Position numbers and translations under genes: made by a program. This document shows positions 43,517-50,710 of a stretch of DNA of 64,000 bases, piece after piece; positions within the stretch are counted from its first letter, which is position 1; each line of letters starts with the position of its first letter. The notes under the pieces are model-generated. The model did no database searches. It had not been told where the DNA came from and was given only the letters and a program-made list of their open reading frames with translations. Origin of the DNA: Polyangium sp. 15x6 (GTDB lineage: Bacteria; Myxococcota_A; Polyangia; Polyangiales; Polyangiaceae); assembly GCF_029960785.1 (NCBI RefSeq), contig NZ_JASBQE010000036.1, forward strand, positions 1 to 64,000. The letters run 5' to 3'.

Positions 43517-44152
43517 ATGGGTGCGATCGACTACAAGCGTTTCTACCGGATTCTCACGCGATGCCAGGAGCTCGGCACGGACGCGAGTGCGCGGCCGGCG
43601 GTGGCGCGGGTCTATGCGGATGTCTTGAAGGGGTTGGTGGAGGCGTTTCTCACCGCGCACAAGTCCGTCATCGCGGGGGAGAGCGCGGCGGGCAAGGAGG
43701 GAGCGGAGGCGAATGCCGCGCTCGTGTCGATCGACCAACCTTATCGCGAGGCGCGCGCCATCGCATTGGCCTACGTGCCCACGTTGGCGGTGCCCGATAC
43801 CCTCAAGCGGCAGCCGACCGACACGGACAAGGTGACCGCGCTCGAAGACCTGCTCGACGCGGTCGACGATCACCTGGGGACGCCGTGGGCCGACGACATC
43901 GTGAACGGCGCTTTCGGCCAGCGCGCGCCCCTGGTGATCAAAGAAATCCGCGAATCGGTCGAGGCGAACACGGCGCTCGCCAATGCAAAACACGCGCGCG
44001 CGACGGCGTACGGGCCGGCCTACGAGAAGTACATGTCGTTCAAGCGTGTGGTGCGCGAGGTGCACGGGCCGTCGTCGAAGGAATACAAGCGAATCCACCT
44101 GCGCGCGGCGAGTGGGGTGGACGAGGGTGGAGACGACGGCCCGAAGGAGTGA
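43517..44152 (+). CDS. Helical protein of unknown function
   Basis: 211 residues from the ATG at 43517, which has GGGAGG 8 nt upstream. The protein appears entirely helical and soluble, with no motif I recognise (GAIDYKRFYRILTRCQELG at the start, ALEDLLDAVDDHLGTPWADD in the middle, a charged disordered tail). It is followed by a GC-rich stem-loop and then the ATPase module. It may belong to the accessory zone but its codon use matches the host. Confidence 0.6.
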   Translation: MGAIDYKRFYRILTRCQELGTDASARPAVARVYADVLKGLVEAFLTAHKSVIAGESAAGKEGAEANAALVSIDQPYREARAIALAYVPTLAVPDTLKRQPTDTDKVTALEDLLDAVDDHLGTPWADDIVNGAFGQRAPLVIKEIRESVEANTALANAKHARATAYGPAYEKYMSFKRVVREVHGPSSKEYKRIHLRAASGVDEGGDDGPKE

Positions 44153-44160
44153 GGGGACGG

Positions 44161-44198
44161 GCGGGGCGGGGCGTTCCAAGCGGAACGGCGCCCGCCCC
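44161..44198 (+). terminator. GC-rich stem-loop after the helical protein gene
   Basis: GCGTTCC (about 44171-44177) pairs with GGAACGGC-type bases (from 44182) and the flanking GGGGCGG/CGCCCGCCCC extends the stem. It begins 9 nt after the stop codon at 44152. There is no T-run, so termination is only suspected. Confidence 0.4.
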
Positions 44199-44235
44199 GT
44201 GTTCCCGTGGGATCGTTGACCGATCCGCGGACATG

Positions 44236-44259
44236 TGGTTGCCTGCGCACAGGCAACCA
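44236..44259 (+). promoter_or_regulatory. Perfect hairpin abutting the ATPase start codon
   Basis: TGGTTGCCTG (44236-44245) is exactly complementary to CAGGCAACCA (44250-44259) with a 4-nt loop; the last paired base is the A of the ATG. It replaces any Shine-Dalgarno, so it could be an operator or a translation-blocking stem. Confidence 0.6.
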
Positions 44260-45431
44260 TGAAGCGGCTGCAAGTTCAGGGCTTCGGCCCCATCCAGCAA
44301 GGCGATGTCGAGTTCGGGGACCTCACGGTCCTCGTGGGGCCGCAGGCTACCGGCAAGAGCCTGTTCGTGCAGCTGTTCAAGGCGATCGTGGATGCGGGGG
44401 CGATCGAGCGCGATTTGATGCAGTACGGGTTCGATTGGTATTCGGACGAAACCCCCGTCCATGATTATTGTTCGCTATATTTTGGTAGCGGGTTGGGGTA
44501 CGTTATCCAGAGTAGGACGGTAATTCTGCGCGACGGGAACTCTGTAAGAGTTAGTGATATTGTCAATCCGAATCCTTCTGTTCATACTGGCGATACGGTG
44601 TTCTTAATTCCAGCGCAGCGAGTTCTCGTGCTCCAGGATGGTTGGCCCAAGCCGTTTATGGCGTATGCCGGGGGCGATCCATACGCCATCCGAAAGTTCA
44701 GCGAATCACTCCGTCTGCTCATGGAGCGGGAACGCGGTAGTGAACGTGCCATTTTTCCGCGTCCGAAGCATCTCTGGGCGGAGCTGGGCTCGGTGGTCGA
44801 TGCATCCATATACGTTGGTTCGACGCTAGAACTTGAAAGGGAGGGAATGCGTAAGCGTGTTGTCCTGAAGCCATCCGGCATGAAGTCAGCATTACCGTAT
44901 ACCGCGTGGTCTGCAGGTCAGAGAGAGTTTACTCCGCTTCTCTTTGGGCTGTACTCGGTCATTCCTCCGACGTGGCCGGGTAGGGAACGAGTGGCGGATA
45001 TCGAGACCGTCATCATCGAAGAACCTGAGATGGGCCTCCACCCCCAGGCTATCGTCAGTTTCGGGCTACTCGTGCTGGAACTTTTGGGAAGGGGCTACCG
45101 GGTCATCCTCTCGACGCACTCCCCCGTCATCCTGGACCTCGTGTGGGCCCTGCGCGAGCTCTCCAGCGTGAAACCCAAGGTCGGCGTTGAGGCGCTCTGC
45201 CGCGTGTTCAACATTGATAGCCCGACGAAGCCCCTGAAGGCCACCCTGACCTCCGCCTTGCAAAAGCAATATCGCACCTACTATTTCCACCGCACCGACA
45301 GCGGCGTGATCACGGAAGACATCTCCACCCTGGACCCCGGTTCCGAGGACCCGAGCGTCGCCGGCTGGGGCGGGCTCAGCGGCTTCTCGGGGCGCATCGC
45401 GCAGATCGTCGGCGAGGCCGTGTCGCGATGA
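44259..45431 (+). CDS. AAA/ABC-type ATPase of a two-gene module (defence candidate)
   Basis: 390 residues from the ATG at 44259. It has the OLD/SMC-like ATPase signature: LTVLVGPQATGKSLF (Walker A, residue ~30), a Q-loop/insert region, VIIEEPEMGLHPQA (Walker B) and VILSTHSPVILDLV (H-loop). No transmembrane segments. The middle (about 44455-44990) is clearly AT-richer than the rest and uses codons such as TTA and ATA that neighbours avoid, so this part has a different origin. The next gene overlaps its stop by 4 nt. ATPase plus small coupled partner is a common format of phage-defence systems, but function is not shown. Confidence 0.8.
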   Translation: MKRLQVQGFGPIQQGDVEFGDLTVLVGPQATGKSLFVQLFKAIVDAGAIERDLMQYGFDWYSDETPVHDYCSLYFGSGLGYVIQSRTVILRDGNSVRVSDIVNPNPSVHTGDTVFLIPAQRVLVLQDGWPKPFMAYAGGDPYAIRKFSESLRLLMERERGSERAIFPRPKHLWAELGSVVDASIYVGSTLELEREGMRKRVVLKPSGMKSALPYTAWSAGQREFTPLLFGLYSVIPPTWPGRERVADIETVIIEEPEMGLHPQAIVSFGLLVLELLGRGYRVILSTHSPVILDLVWALRELSSVKPKVGVEALCRVFNIDSPTKPLKATLTSALQKQYRTYYFHRTDSGVITEDISTLDPGSEDPSVAGWGGLSGFSGRIAQIVGEAVSR

Positions 45432-45928
45432 CGGCGGGCAAGAAGAAAGCCCGGCCGCCGAAAGAGACGTTCCGCGACGCCGTGAACCCGTGCAAGCCTC
45501 TGCAACATCGCGAGGGGCTCCAGGCCATCAAGAGGGGCGAAGGCAAGGGGCAGATCTCCGGACAGGACGCCAGCAAGATCCTCGGCAGCGTGGACATCGA
45601 CGGCGACTGCCGGGCCACGCATCCGGAATCCAACCGCTGGGACTACGTCGTCGGCTACGAGCGCTCGGGCCAAACCATCGCCCACTTCATCGAGGTACAC
45701 TCCGCCGAGACGAGCGAGGTCTCGGTCATCGAGAAGAAGCTCGATTGGCTCGAAACCTTCCTCCAGCACGACGCGGCGCGAAACCTCGCAGCACTCCCCC
45801 GCGAGCTCCACTGGATCGCCTCCGGCCGCATCAACATCCCCCAGCACACCCCCCAGTACAAAAAGCTCCAGACCACCCTCCGCAAGCGCGGCCTCCTCTT
45901 CGCCGGCAAGACCCTCCTCCTCACCTGA
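45428..45928 (+). CDS. Partner protein of the ATPase module, unknown function
   Basis: 166 residues, ATG overlapping the ATPase stop (ATGA). A Lys-rich start is followed by a compact alpha/beta region: IDGDCRATHPESNRWDYVVG, then TIAHFIEVHSAETSEVSVIE and KKLDWLETFL. Asp in the WDY strand and an E-x-H in the next strand have a spacing reminiscent of nuclease cores of the PD-(D/E)XK type, but the Lys is replaced by His, so this is weak. C-terminal basic segment (KLQTTLRKRGLLF). Likely an effector or sensor subunit working with the ATPase. Confidence 0.65.
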   Translation: MTAGKKKARPPKETFRDAVNPCKPLQHREGLQAIKRGEGKGQISGQDASKILGSVDIDGDCRATHPESNRWDYVVGYERSGQTIAHFIEVHSAETSEVSVIEKKLDWLETFLQHDAARNLAALPRELHWIASGRINIPQHTPQYKKLQTTLRKRGLLFAGKTLLLT

Positions 45929-45959
45929 GACCTGAGCCCGTCCCCTGACCTGATCGAGG

Positions 45960-46132
45960 CGCGCGGGAGGCGTGTCACGCCCGGGGGTGGTAGGTCCTGT
46001 TGTCTGAGGGGTCGCTCTGCGACCCCGAGTTCGGGGGAACCACCCCGCGCGTGACACGCCTCCCGCGCGCCGATCGTCCCGTCCGAAGCTCACCGTCCCC
46101 GGCTCCCCGAGCCCCGACAAAAAACCCGCTCG
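45960..46132. repeat. Long palindromic repeat, copy 1 (left flank of toxin cassette)
   Basis: Perfect 21-bp outer arms at 45960-45980 and 46049-46069; an inner hairpin GGGGTCGC/GCGACCCC at 46008-46026. The segment 45983-46132 recurs almost unchanged at 48086-48237 in the same orientation, including the stretch to the right of the palindrome that ends GACAAAAAACCCGCTCG. Confidence 0.9.
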
Positions 46133-46208
46133 CGTTCCGGGGCGCATCGTGAGCCCCTCTGGTTCGCTTGCCTTGCCGCCTGCCGGTCGGCGTGCGATTC
46201 GGTCGGCC

Positions 46209-47204
46209 ATGAAAGCAATGAGGAGGCGCCGCACCGCAATGGTGGGCGTTGTGGTATTGGGCTTCGGGGGGGTCGTGCTGATGGGTGCGTGCGGGGGGGC
46301 TCCTGATCCGGGGCCGCTCGATTCGTGCGCGACTCCAGCCGATACCCCGACCGAGACGTCGAGCGAATGCGCGGAGCCGATGGAGGACGCGTGCATGCGT
46401 TACCGCATCCCGCTCCTGGGAAACCCGAGCATGGACGTGGCGTTGCGGGGCGAGTACATCGCCGCGTTCGGCAGCGCTTGCTACATGTCCGAGGGCCCCA
46501 CCCCCACGTTCAACTGCTTCTACAAAGAGGAGGACATGACGCCGAAGGGCAAAGCGTGCACGGATGCCCAGAGGATCGCCGAGGTCTATGGAGCTGCGCC
46601 GTACAGCAAGGACTACACGTGCCAGCCGGACGGCAAAGGCAACTACACCCTGCAAGTCGGTCCGGATCCCGCGATCAACATCACCATCACCTACGAGGAC
46701 GCGCCGCTCCAGTCGTCGCTCATCGAGATCAAGACCGTGCCGACGGAGGTGAATGGTCCGTATCGAAACTTGGTCGAGGTGACGCCGATCAAGCCGGACA
46801 AAGGCTTCTACTGCTCGAGCGGCCAGGTCGGCGCCGACGGCACGACCATGAGCCAGAGGGAGTGGGTCCTGGAGGTCAACCGCAAGGCGCACGGCGGCGA
46901 GATTCACTCCGATCTCGCGGGCTTCACGTGGCCTTGCGAGGATGAGAACTGCAAGCCGACGACGTGCACCGAGAAGCTCGTCCTCAAGGATCCGGATGAT
47001 GAAGAGACGCCTCGATACGATCCCGATCGCGCGGAGGTGCACCACGTGGTGCCCAGGAAGGACCTGCGCGGTTGCCGGTGGGGCACGAACGCGTACAAGA
47101 ACGCGGCCGTCATCTCGGCGAGGCTCAACCAACATCTCAAGAACAAGGTCCCGCCGGAGAAAGAGGTGACGCAGATCAACAAGGTCCCGGCGTACACGCC
47201 GTGA
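46209..47204 (+). CDS. Lipoprotein with C-terminal HNH nuclease-like domain; candidate SitA-like toxin
   Basis: 331 residues from the ATG at 46209 (later in-frame ATGs at 46218 and 46245 also leave a full signal). The signal peptide ends at GVVLMGACGG, a lipobox-like site. A long Cys-containing middle follows. The last ~55 residues carry an HNH-type nuclease core: EVHHVVPRKD (His pair about 278-279), then GTNAYKN and ARLNQHLK, with the Asn and His at the expected spacing. A nuclease on a lipoprotein is hard to explain except as a toxin delivered to other cells, as for SitA proteins moved by outer-membrane exchange. The next gene, 65 nt on, is the candidate immunity gene. Confidence 0.75.
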   Translation: MKAMRRRRTAMVGVVVLGFGGVVLMGACGGAPDPGPLDSCATPADTPTETSSECAEPMEDACMRYRIPLLGNPSMDVALRGEYIAAFGSACYMSEGPTPTFNCFYKEEDMTPKGKACTDAQRIAEVYGAAPYSKDYTCQPDGKGNYTLQVGPDPAINITITYEDAPLQSSLIEIKTVPTEVNGPYRNLVEVTPIKPDKGFYCSSGQVGADGTTMSQREWVLEVNRKAHGGEIHSDLAGFTWPCEDENCKPTTCTEKLVLKDPDDEETPRYDPDRAEVHHVVPRKDLRGCRWGTNAYKNAAVISARLNQHLKNKVPPEKEVTQINKVPAYTP

Positions 47205-47269
47205 CGCGGCCGGCGGACGCTGGCGGCGAGCCCGTTGACGCCGAGACAAACGGGGTCTAGGCGGAGCCG

Positions 47270-48052
47270 ATGATCGAACGGGTCACCCGTCACTTCGGCC
47301 GCCTCGTCTTCGACCGAGACGCCATCGTCCGCGCTGCGCTGCGCGCGTACGTCGAAGGCTACCTCAGGCGGATCGCGCGCTTTGGGTATCCAGCCTCCGA
47401 CGGCATGGAGTGGACGGGCGACCTCCAGCGAGGCGCGATCTTCAACGTCGACCTGGAAGGAAACTACGAGGTCGTGGCGTGGACCGAGGCGGGCGTCGTC
47501 GGCCTCGCGTGCGAGGACGGGCGCGGGCCGATCCAGCAGCTCGGCCTCTCGGTCGATGCGGTGACCGGCGGCCCGGACGACGTGCGCGGGGCCGTGCCGG
47601 GTCTCCCTGCCGAGCTCGAATCGACGTTCGTGCTCGCTGTCGGCATGCTCATCGTGGGGCCGGAGCATAAGGAGAGATGGGCCGGCGTGGGCTTCTGGCT
47701 TCACGGCGATCGCGCGGGAGGCACGCTCTTCGACGATCCGGCGCCCGACGGCGCCCACCGGCTGGCCGCGTGGGGCTTGCTCCACAAGGGGCGGCTCTTG
47801 CCGCTTGCGTGTGAGTCGTATTGGCCGCGCCCCGGGAAGATCGTGACGCTCCACGACCGCCCGCAAGACGCCCCCGCTCACGCGGTGATTGACGCGGTGG
47901 TCGATCGGAGGCTGAAAGGCCCCACGGAGCTCACGCCCGCAGAGCTCGAAACGCTCCTTCGCCCCACGCCCGACCCGAAACACGTGCGTGGCGCGCAGCG
48001 CAGGCTTCAAAAGGTCGGCATCACCTGGCCCGGCTCGCCCGACATCACATGA
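47270..48052 (+). CDS. Unknown protein, candidate immunity protein to the HNH lipoprotein
   Basis: 260 residues from the ATG at 47270. No signal peptide, membrane segment or known domain. It has an N-terminal helix (ALRAYVEGYLRRIARFGYP), a strand-rich middle resembling a two-layer sandwich (FNVDLEGNYEVVAWTEAGVV, RWAGVGFWLHGD) and a helical end. It immediately follows the nuclease lipoprotein inside the repeat-bounded cassette, the normal place of an immunity gene, and a cytoplasmic location suits protection against a DNase. Inference from context only. Confidence 0.6.
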   Translation: MIERVTRHFGRLVFDRDAIVRAALRAYVEGYLRRIARFGYPASDGMEWTGDLQRGAIFNVDLEGNYEVVAWTEAGVVGLACEDGRGPIQQLGLSVDAVTGGPDDVRGAVPGLPAELESTFVLAVGMLIVGPEHKERWAGVGFWLHGDRAGGTLFDDPAPDGAHRLAAWGLLHKGRLLPLACESYWPRPGKIVTLHDRPQDAPAHAVIDAVVDRRLKGPTELTPAELETLLRPTPDPKHVRGAQRRLQKVGITWPGSPDIT

Positions 48053-48080
48053 AGACCGGCCCCTGGGATAAAGAACCGCA

Positions 48081-48237
48081 CGCGCGGGGGTGGTGGGTCC
48101 TGTTGTCTGAGGGGTCGCCCTGCGACCCCGAGTTCGGGGGAACCACCCCCGCGCGTGACACGCCTCCCGCGCGCCGATCGTCCAGTCCGAAGCTCACCGT
48201 CCCCGGCTCCCCTGAGCCCCGACAAAAAACCCGCTCG
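48081..48237. repeat. Long repeat, copy 2 (right flank of toxin cassette)
   Basis: 48086-48237 matches 45983-46132 with a handful of substitutions and small indels. The far-left palindrome arm of copy 1 is missing here; shorter arms (CGCGCGGGGGTGGT and complement) remain around the same inner hairpin (48111-48129). Confidence 0.9.
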
Positions 48238-48268
48238 CCGGAAACTCCCACCTTGACGCGACACGCGT

Positions 48269-48274
48269 TACCCT
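48269..48274 (+). promoter_or_regulatory. -10-like hexamer TACCCT for a leaderless start
   Basis: TACCCT ends 6 nt before the GTG at 48281. A TTGACG at 48253 is too close to act as its -35. Confidence 0.4.
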
Positions 48275-48280
48275 TCCCGC

Positions 48281-48856
48281 GTGTCCGAAGAAGCCCCGCT
48301 CCCTCTGACCACACGGCTCTGGTTCGCCTTCGCCTGCCTGGTTCGTGTCCTCTTCGACGGCCAGTTCGCGGCCCGCGCCTTCAAGGCGACCGCCCCAGCC
48401 CTCCCGCCCCCCGAACCCGAGCCCGCCAAGCTGCCTGAAAAGGCCAAGAAACCCGAGCCGAAAAAGCCCACGGAGCCAGACCTCTCCCCGGCCCTCTCCC
48501 TCCTCGCCCTCCTCCAGCGAGAAGGCAGGCTCGTCGACTTCTTGGAGCAGGACATCGCCACCTTCCCCGACGCCGAGATCGGCGCCGCCGTCCGCGTCGT
48601 CCACGAGGGATGCCGCAAGGCGCTGCACGACCACGTGACCGTCGTCCCTGTGCGCAGCGAAGAGGAGGGGCAAAAGGTGACGCTGGAAGCGGGCTTCTCT
48701 CCGGCCGAGGTCAAGCTCACGGGCAACGTGCAGGGCAAACCTCCTTATCGAGGGACCATCCAGCATCGGGGCTGGAGGGTCGCGAAGATTCACCTGCCCA
48801 CGCCCACGGAAGGGCACGACCCGAAGATCCTCGCGCCCGCGGAGGTGGAGCTGTGA
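48281..48856 (+). CDS. DUF2760 protein, first gene of Hsp70 operon
   Basis: 191 residues from a GTG at 48281. An N-terminal hydrophobic stretch (WFAFACLVRVLFDGQFAARA) is followed by a Pro/Lys linker and the DUF2760 domain (ALSLLALLQREGRLVDFLEQ, FPDAEIGAAVRVVHEGCRKAL, KPPYRGTIQHRGWRV). The family occurs almost always upstream of atypical Hsp70 genes. Its stop overlaps the start of the first Hsp70 gene (GTGA), so they are coupled. It may be a client-specific cofactor of those chaperones. Confidence 0.82.
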   Translation: MSEEAPLPLTTRLWFAFACLVRVLFDGQFAARAFKATAPALPPPEPEPAKLPEKAKKPEPKKPTEPDLSPALSLLALLQREGRLVDFLEQDIATFPDAEIGAAVRVVHEGCRKALHDHVTVVPVRSEEEGQKVTLEAGFSPAEVKLTGNVQGKPPYRGTIQHRGWRVAKIHLPTPTEGHDPKILAPAEVEL

Positions 48857-50700
48857 CCGCTCGTTTCGTCGTCGGTATCGATCTCGGCACCACCCATTCG
48901 GCCCTCGCGTTCGCCGAGAGCGCGGCAGAAAAACCGCGCCCCGAGGTATTGCCCGTCCTCCAGCTCGTCGCCCGCGGCACGCTGGAGGAGCGGACGCTCT
49001 TGCCATCGTTTTATTACGCCGCCCACGAGAGCGAGGGCGCGCAGGGGTTGCCCTGGGACGCGGAGCGCGCGTTCGTGGTGGGTGAATATGCCCGCACGCG
49101 TGGCATCGACGCGCCGATCCGGCTCGTGTCGAGCGCGAAGAGCTGGCTCTCGCATTCGGGCGTGGACCGGCGATCGGCGCTCTTGCCGCTCGGCGCGCCC
49201 GAGGACGTCGAGAAAATATCGCCCGTCGAGGCTTCCTGGCGATATCTGGAGCACCTCGCCGAGGCGTGGACCCATCGACAAGGAAAGGAGCCATCGCTCT
49301 CGGAGCAGGAGATCGTCCTCACGGTGCCGGCCTCGTTCGACGCGTCCGCGCGGGACCTGACCGTGGAGGCCGCGGGCCTCGCCGGGTTCGAGGATCTCAC
49401 GTTGCTCGAAGAGCCGCAGGCCGCGCTCTATGCCTGGATCGACGCCGCCGGCGAGGACTGGCGCAAATACATTCACCCGGGCGACGTGATCCTCGTCGTC
49501 GACGTCGGCGGCGGCACGACCGACTTCTCGGCCATCGCCGCCACCGAGGTGAATGGCTCGCTCGCGCTCGAGCGCGTGGCCGTGGGGGATCACATCCTGC
49601 TCGGCGGCGACAACATGGACCTCGCGCTCGCGCACGTCGCGCGGCAGAAGTTCGTCGCCGAGGGCAAGGAGCTCGATCGGTGGCAAATGATCGCGCTCAC
49701 GCACGCGGCGCGCGTGGCCAAGGAGCGGCTCCTCTCGGACGCCTCGATCGAGAGCATGCCGGTCGTCGTCCCGAGCCGCGGGTCGAAGCTCCTCGGCTCG
49801 TCCTTGCGGACCGAGCTTTTGCAATCCGAGGTCGGAAAGATCCTCGTCGACGGGTTCTTCCCGGTCGTCGGGGCAAACGCCCGCCCCGCGCAGCGCGCCC
49901 GCGGCGGCCTCACGCAGCTCGGCTTGCCGTATGCGCAGGACCCGGGCGTCACGCGCCACCTCGCGGCGTTCCTCGGCCGCCACGCGCGCGCGCTCGATCG
50001 GATCGAAGGGTTTCCGAAGCGCGAGGGCCGCACGCTCCTGCACCCGACGGTCCTGCTCTTCAATGGCGGCGTGATGAAGGGCAAGGTCCTCGCCGATCGC
50101 ATCGTCTCGACCCTGAATGAATGGCTCCAGGCCGATGGCGGAAAGCCCGTGCGCGTCTTGCCCGCGGCCGACCTCGACCTCGCGGTCGCGCGCGGCGCGG
50201 CCACGTACGGGCTCGTGCGCAAGGGCCGGGGTCTGCGCATTCGCGGCGGCACGGCGCGCGCGTATTACGTGGGCATCGAGAGCGCGGTGCCGGCCGTGCC
50301 TGGCCTCGAACCGCCGATCACCGCGCTTTGTGTCGCGCCGTTCGGCATGGAGGAGGGCACGGAGGCGGCCTTGCCGCCGCAGGAGCTCGGCGTCGTGGTC
50401 GGCGAGCCCGTGCGATTCCGGTTCTTCGGCTCGTCGGTTCGCCGGGACGACCCGGCCGGCGTCGAGCTCGAATCGTGGGGCGAGGGCGAGCTCGACGAGC
50501 TCGCGCCCATGGAAGTGACTTTGCCGGCCGACGGGCGGCGCGAGGGCGACGTCGTGCCCGTGCGGCTGCGATCGAGCATCACGGAGGTCGGGACGTTGCT
50601 CGTCGAGGCCGTGCCGATCGAGCCGCAAAAGCCGGGCGAGAAGTGGAAGGTGGAGCTCGGCGTACGCGCGCACGGCGGCGAGGTCGCCGTGGAAGGCTAA
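48853..50700 (+). CDS. Atypical Hsp70 (DnaK-like) chaperone
   Basis: 615 residues from the GTG at 48853. The actin-like ATPase is clear: VVGIDLGTTHSALAFAES, phosphate loop VVDVGGGTTDFSAI, adenosine motif LLFNGGVMKGK and LLGGDNMDLAL. The usual substrate-binding domain is replaced by a short beta-rich C-terminus. Compared with DnaK this is a specialised paralogue of the type always found beside DUF2760. The second Hsp70 starts 10 nt downstream. Cytoplasmic. Confidence 0.9.
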   Translation: MTARFVVGIDLGTTHSALAFAESAAEKPRPEVLPVLQLVARGTLEERTLLPSFYYAAHESEGAQGLPWDAERAFVVGEYARTRGIDAPIRLVSSAKSWLSHSGVDRRSALLPLGAPEDVEKISPVEASWRYLEHLAEAWTHRQGKEPSLSEQEIVLTVPASFDASARDLTVEAAGLAGFEDLTLLEEPQAALYAWIDAAGEDWRKYIHPGDVILVVDVGGGTTDFSAIAATEVNGSLALERVAVGDHILLGGDNMDLALAHVARQKFVAEGKELDRWQMIALTHAARVAKERLLSDASIESMPVVVPSRGSKLLGSSLRTELLQSEVGKILVDGFFPVVGANARPAQRARGGLTQLGLPYAQDPGVTRHLAAFLGRHARALDRIEGFPKREGRTLLHPTVLLFNGGVMKGKVLADRIVSTLNEWLQADGGKPVRVLPAADLDLAVARGAATYGLVRKGRGLRIRGGTARAYYVGIESAVPAVPGLEPPITALCVAPFGMEEGTEAALPPQELGVVVGEPVRFRFFGSSVRRDDPAGVELESWGEGELDELAPMEVTLPADGRREGDVVPVRLRSSITEVGTLLVEAVPIEPQKPGEKWKVELGVRAHGGEVAVEG

Positions 50701-50710
50701 GGGGCTTTTC

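Noticed and set aside
45960-46076. MITE with GATCG target duplication
   Set aside because: GATCG occurs on both sides of copy 1, but it is offset from the arm ends and the right-hand GATCG is part of the repeat itself (also in copy 2), so it is no duplication.
45973-46396. Long Arg/Gly-rich frames through the direct repeats
   Set aside because: They recur only because the repeat recurs, and cover the real genes in the wrong frame.
48253-48258. TTGACG as -35 of the DUF2760 promoter
   Set aside because: Only 10 nt separate it from the TACCCT hexamer, too short for a sigma-70-type spacer.
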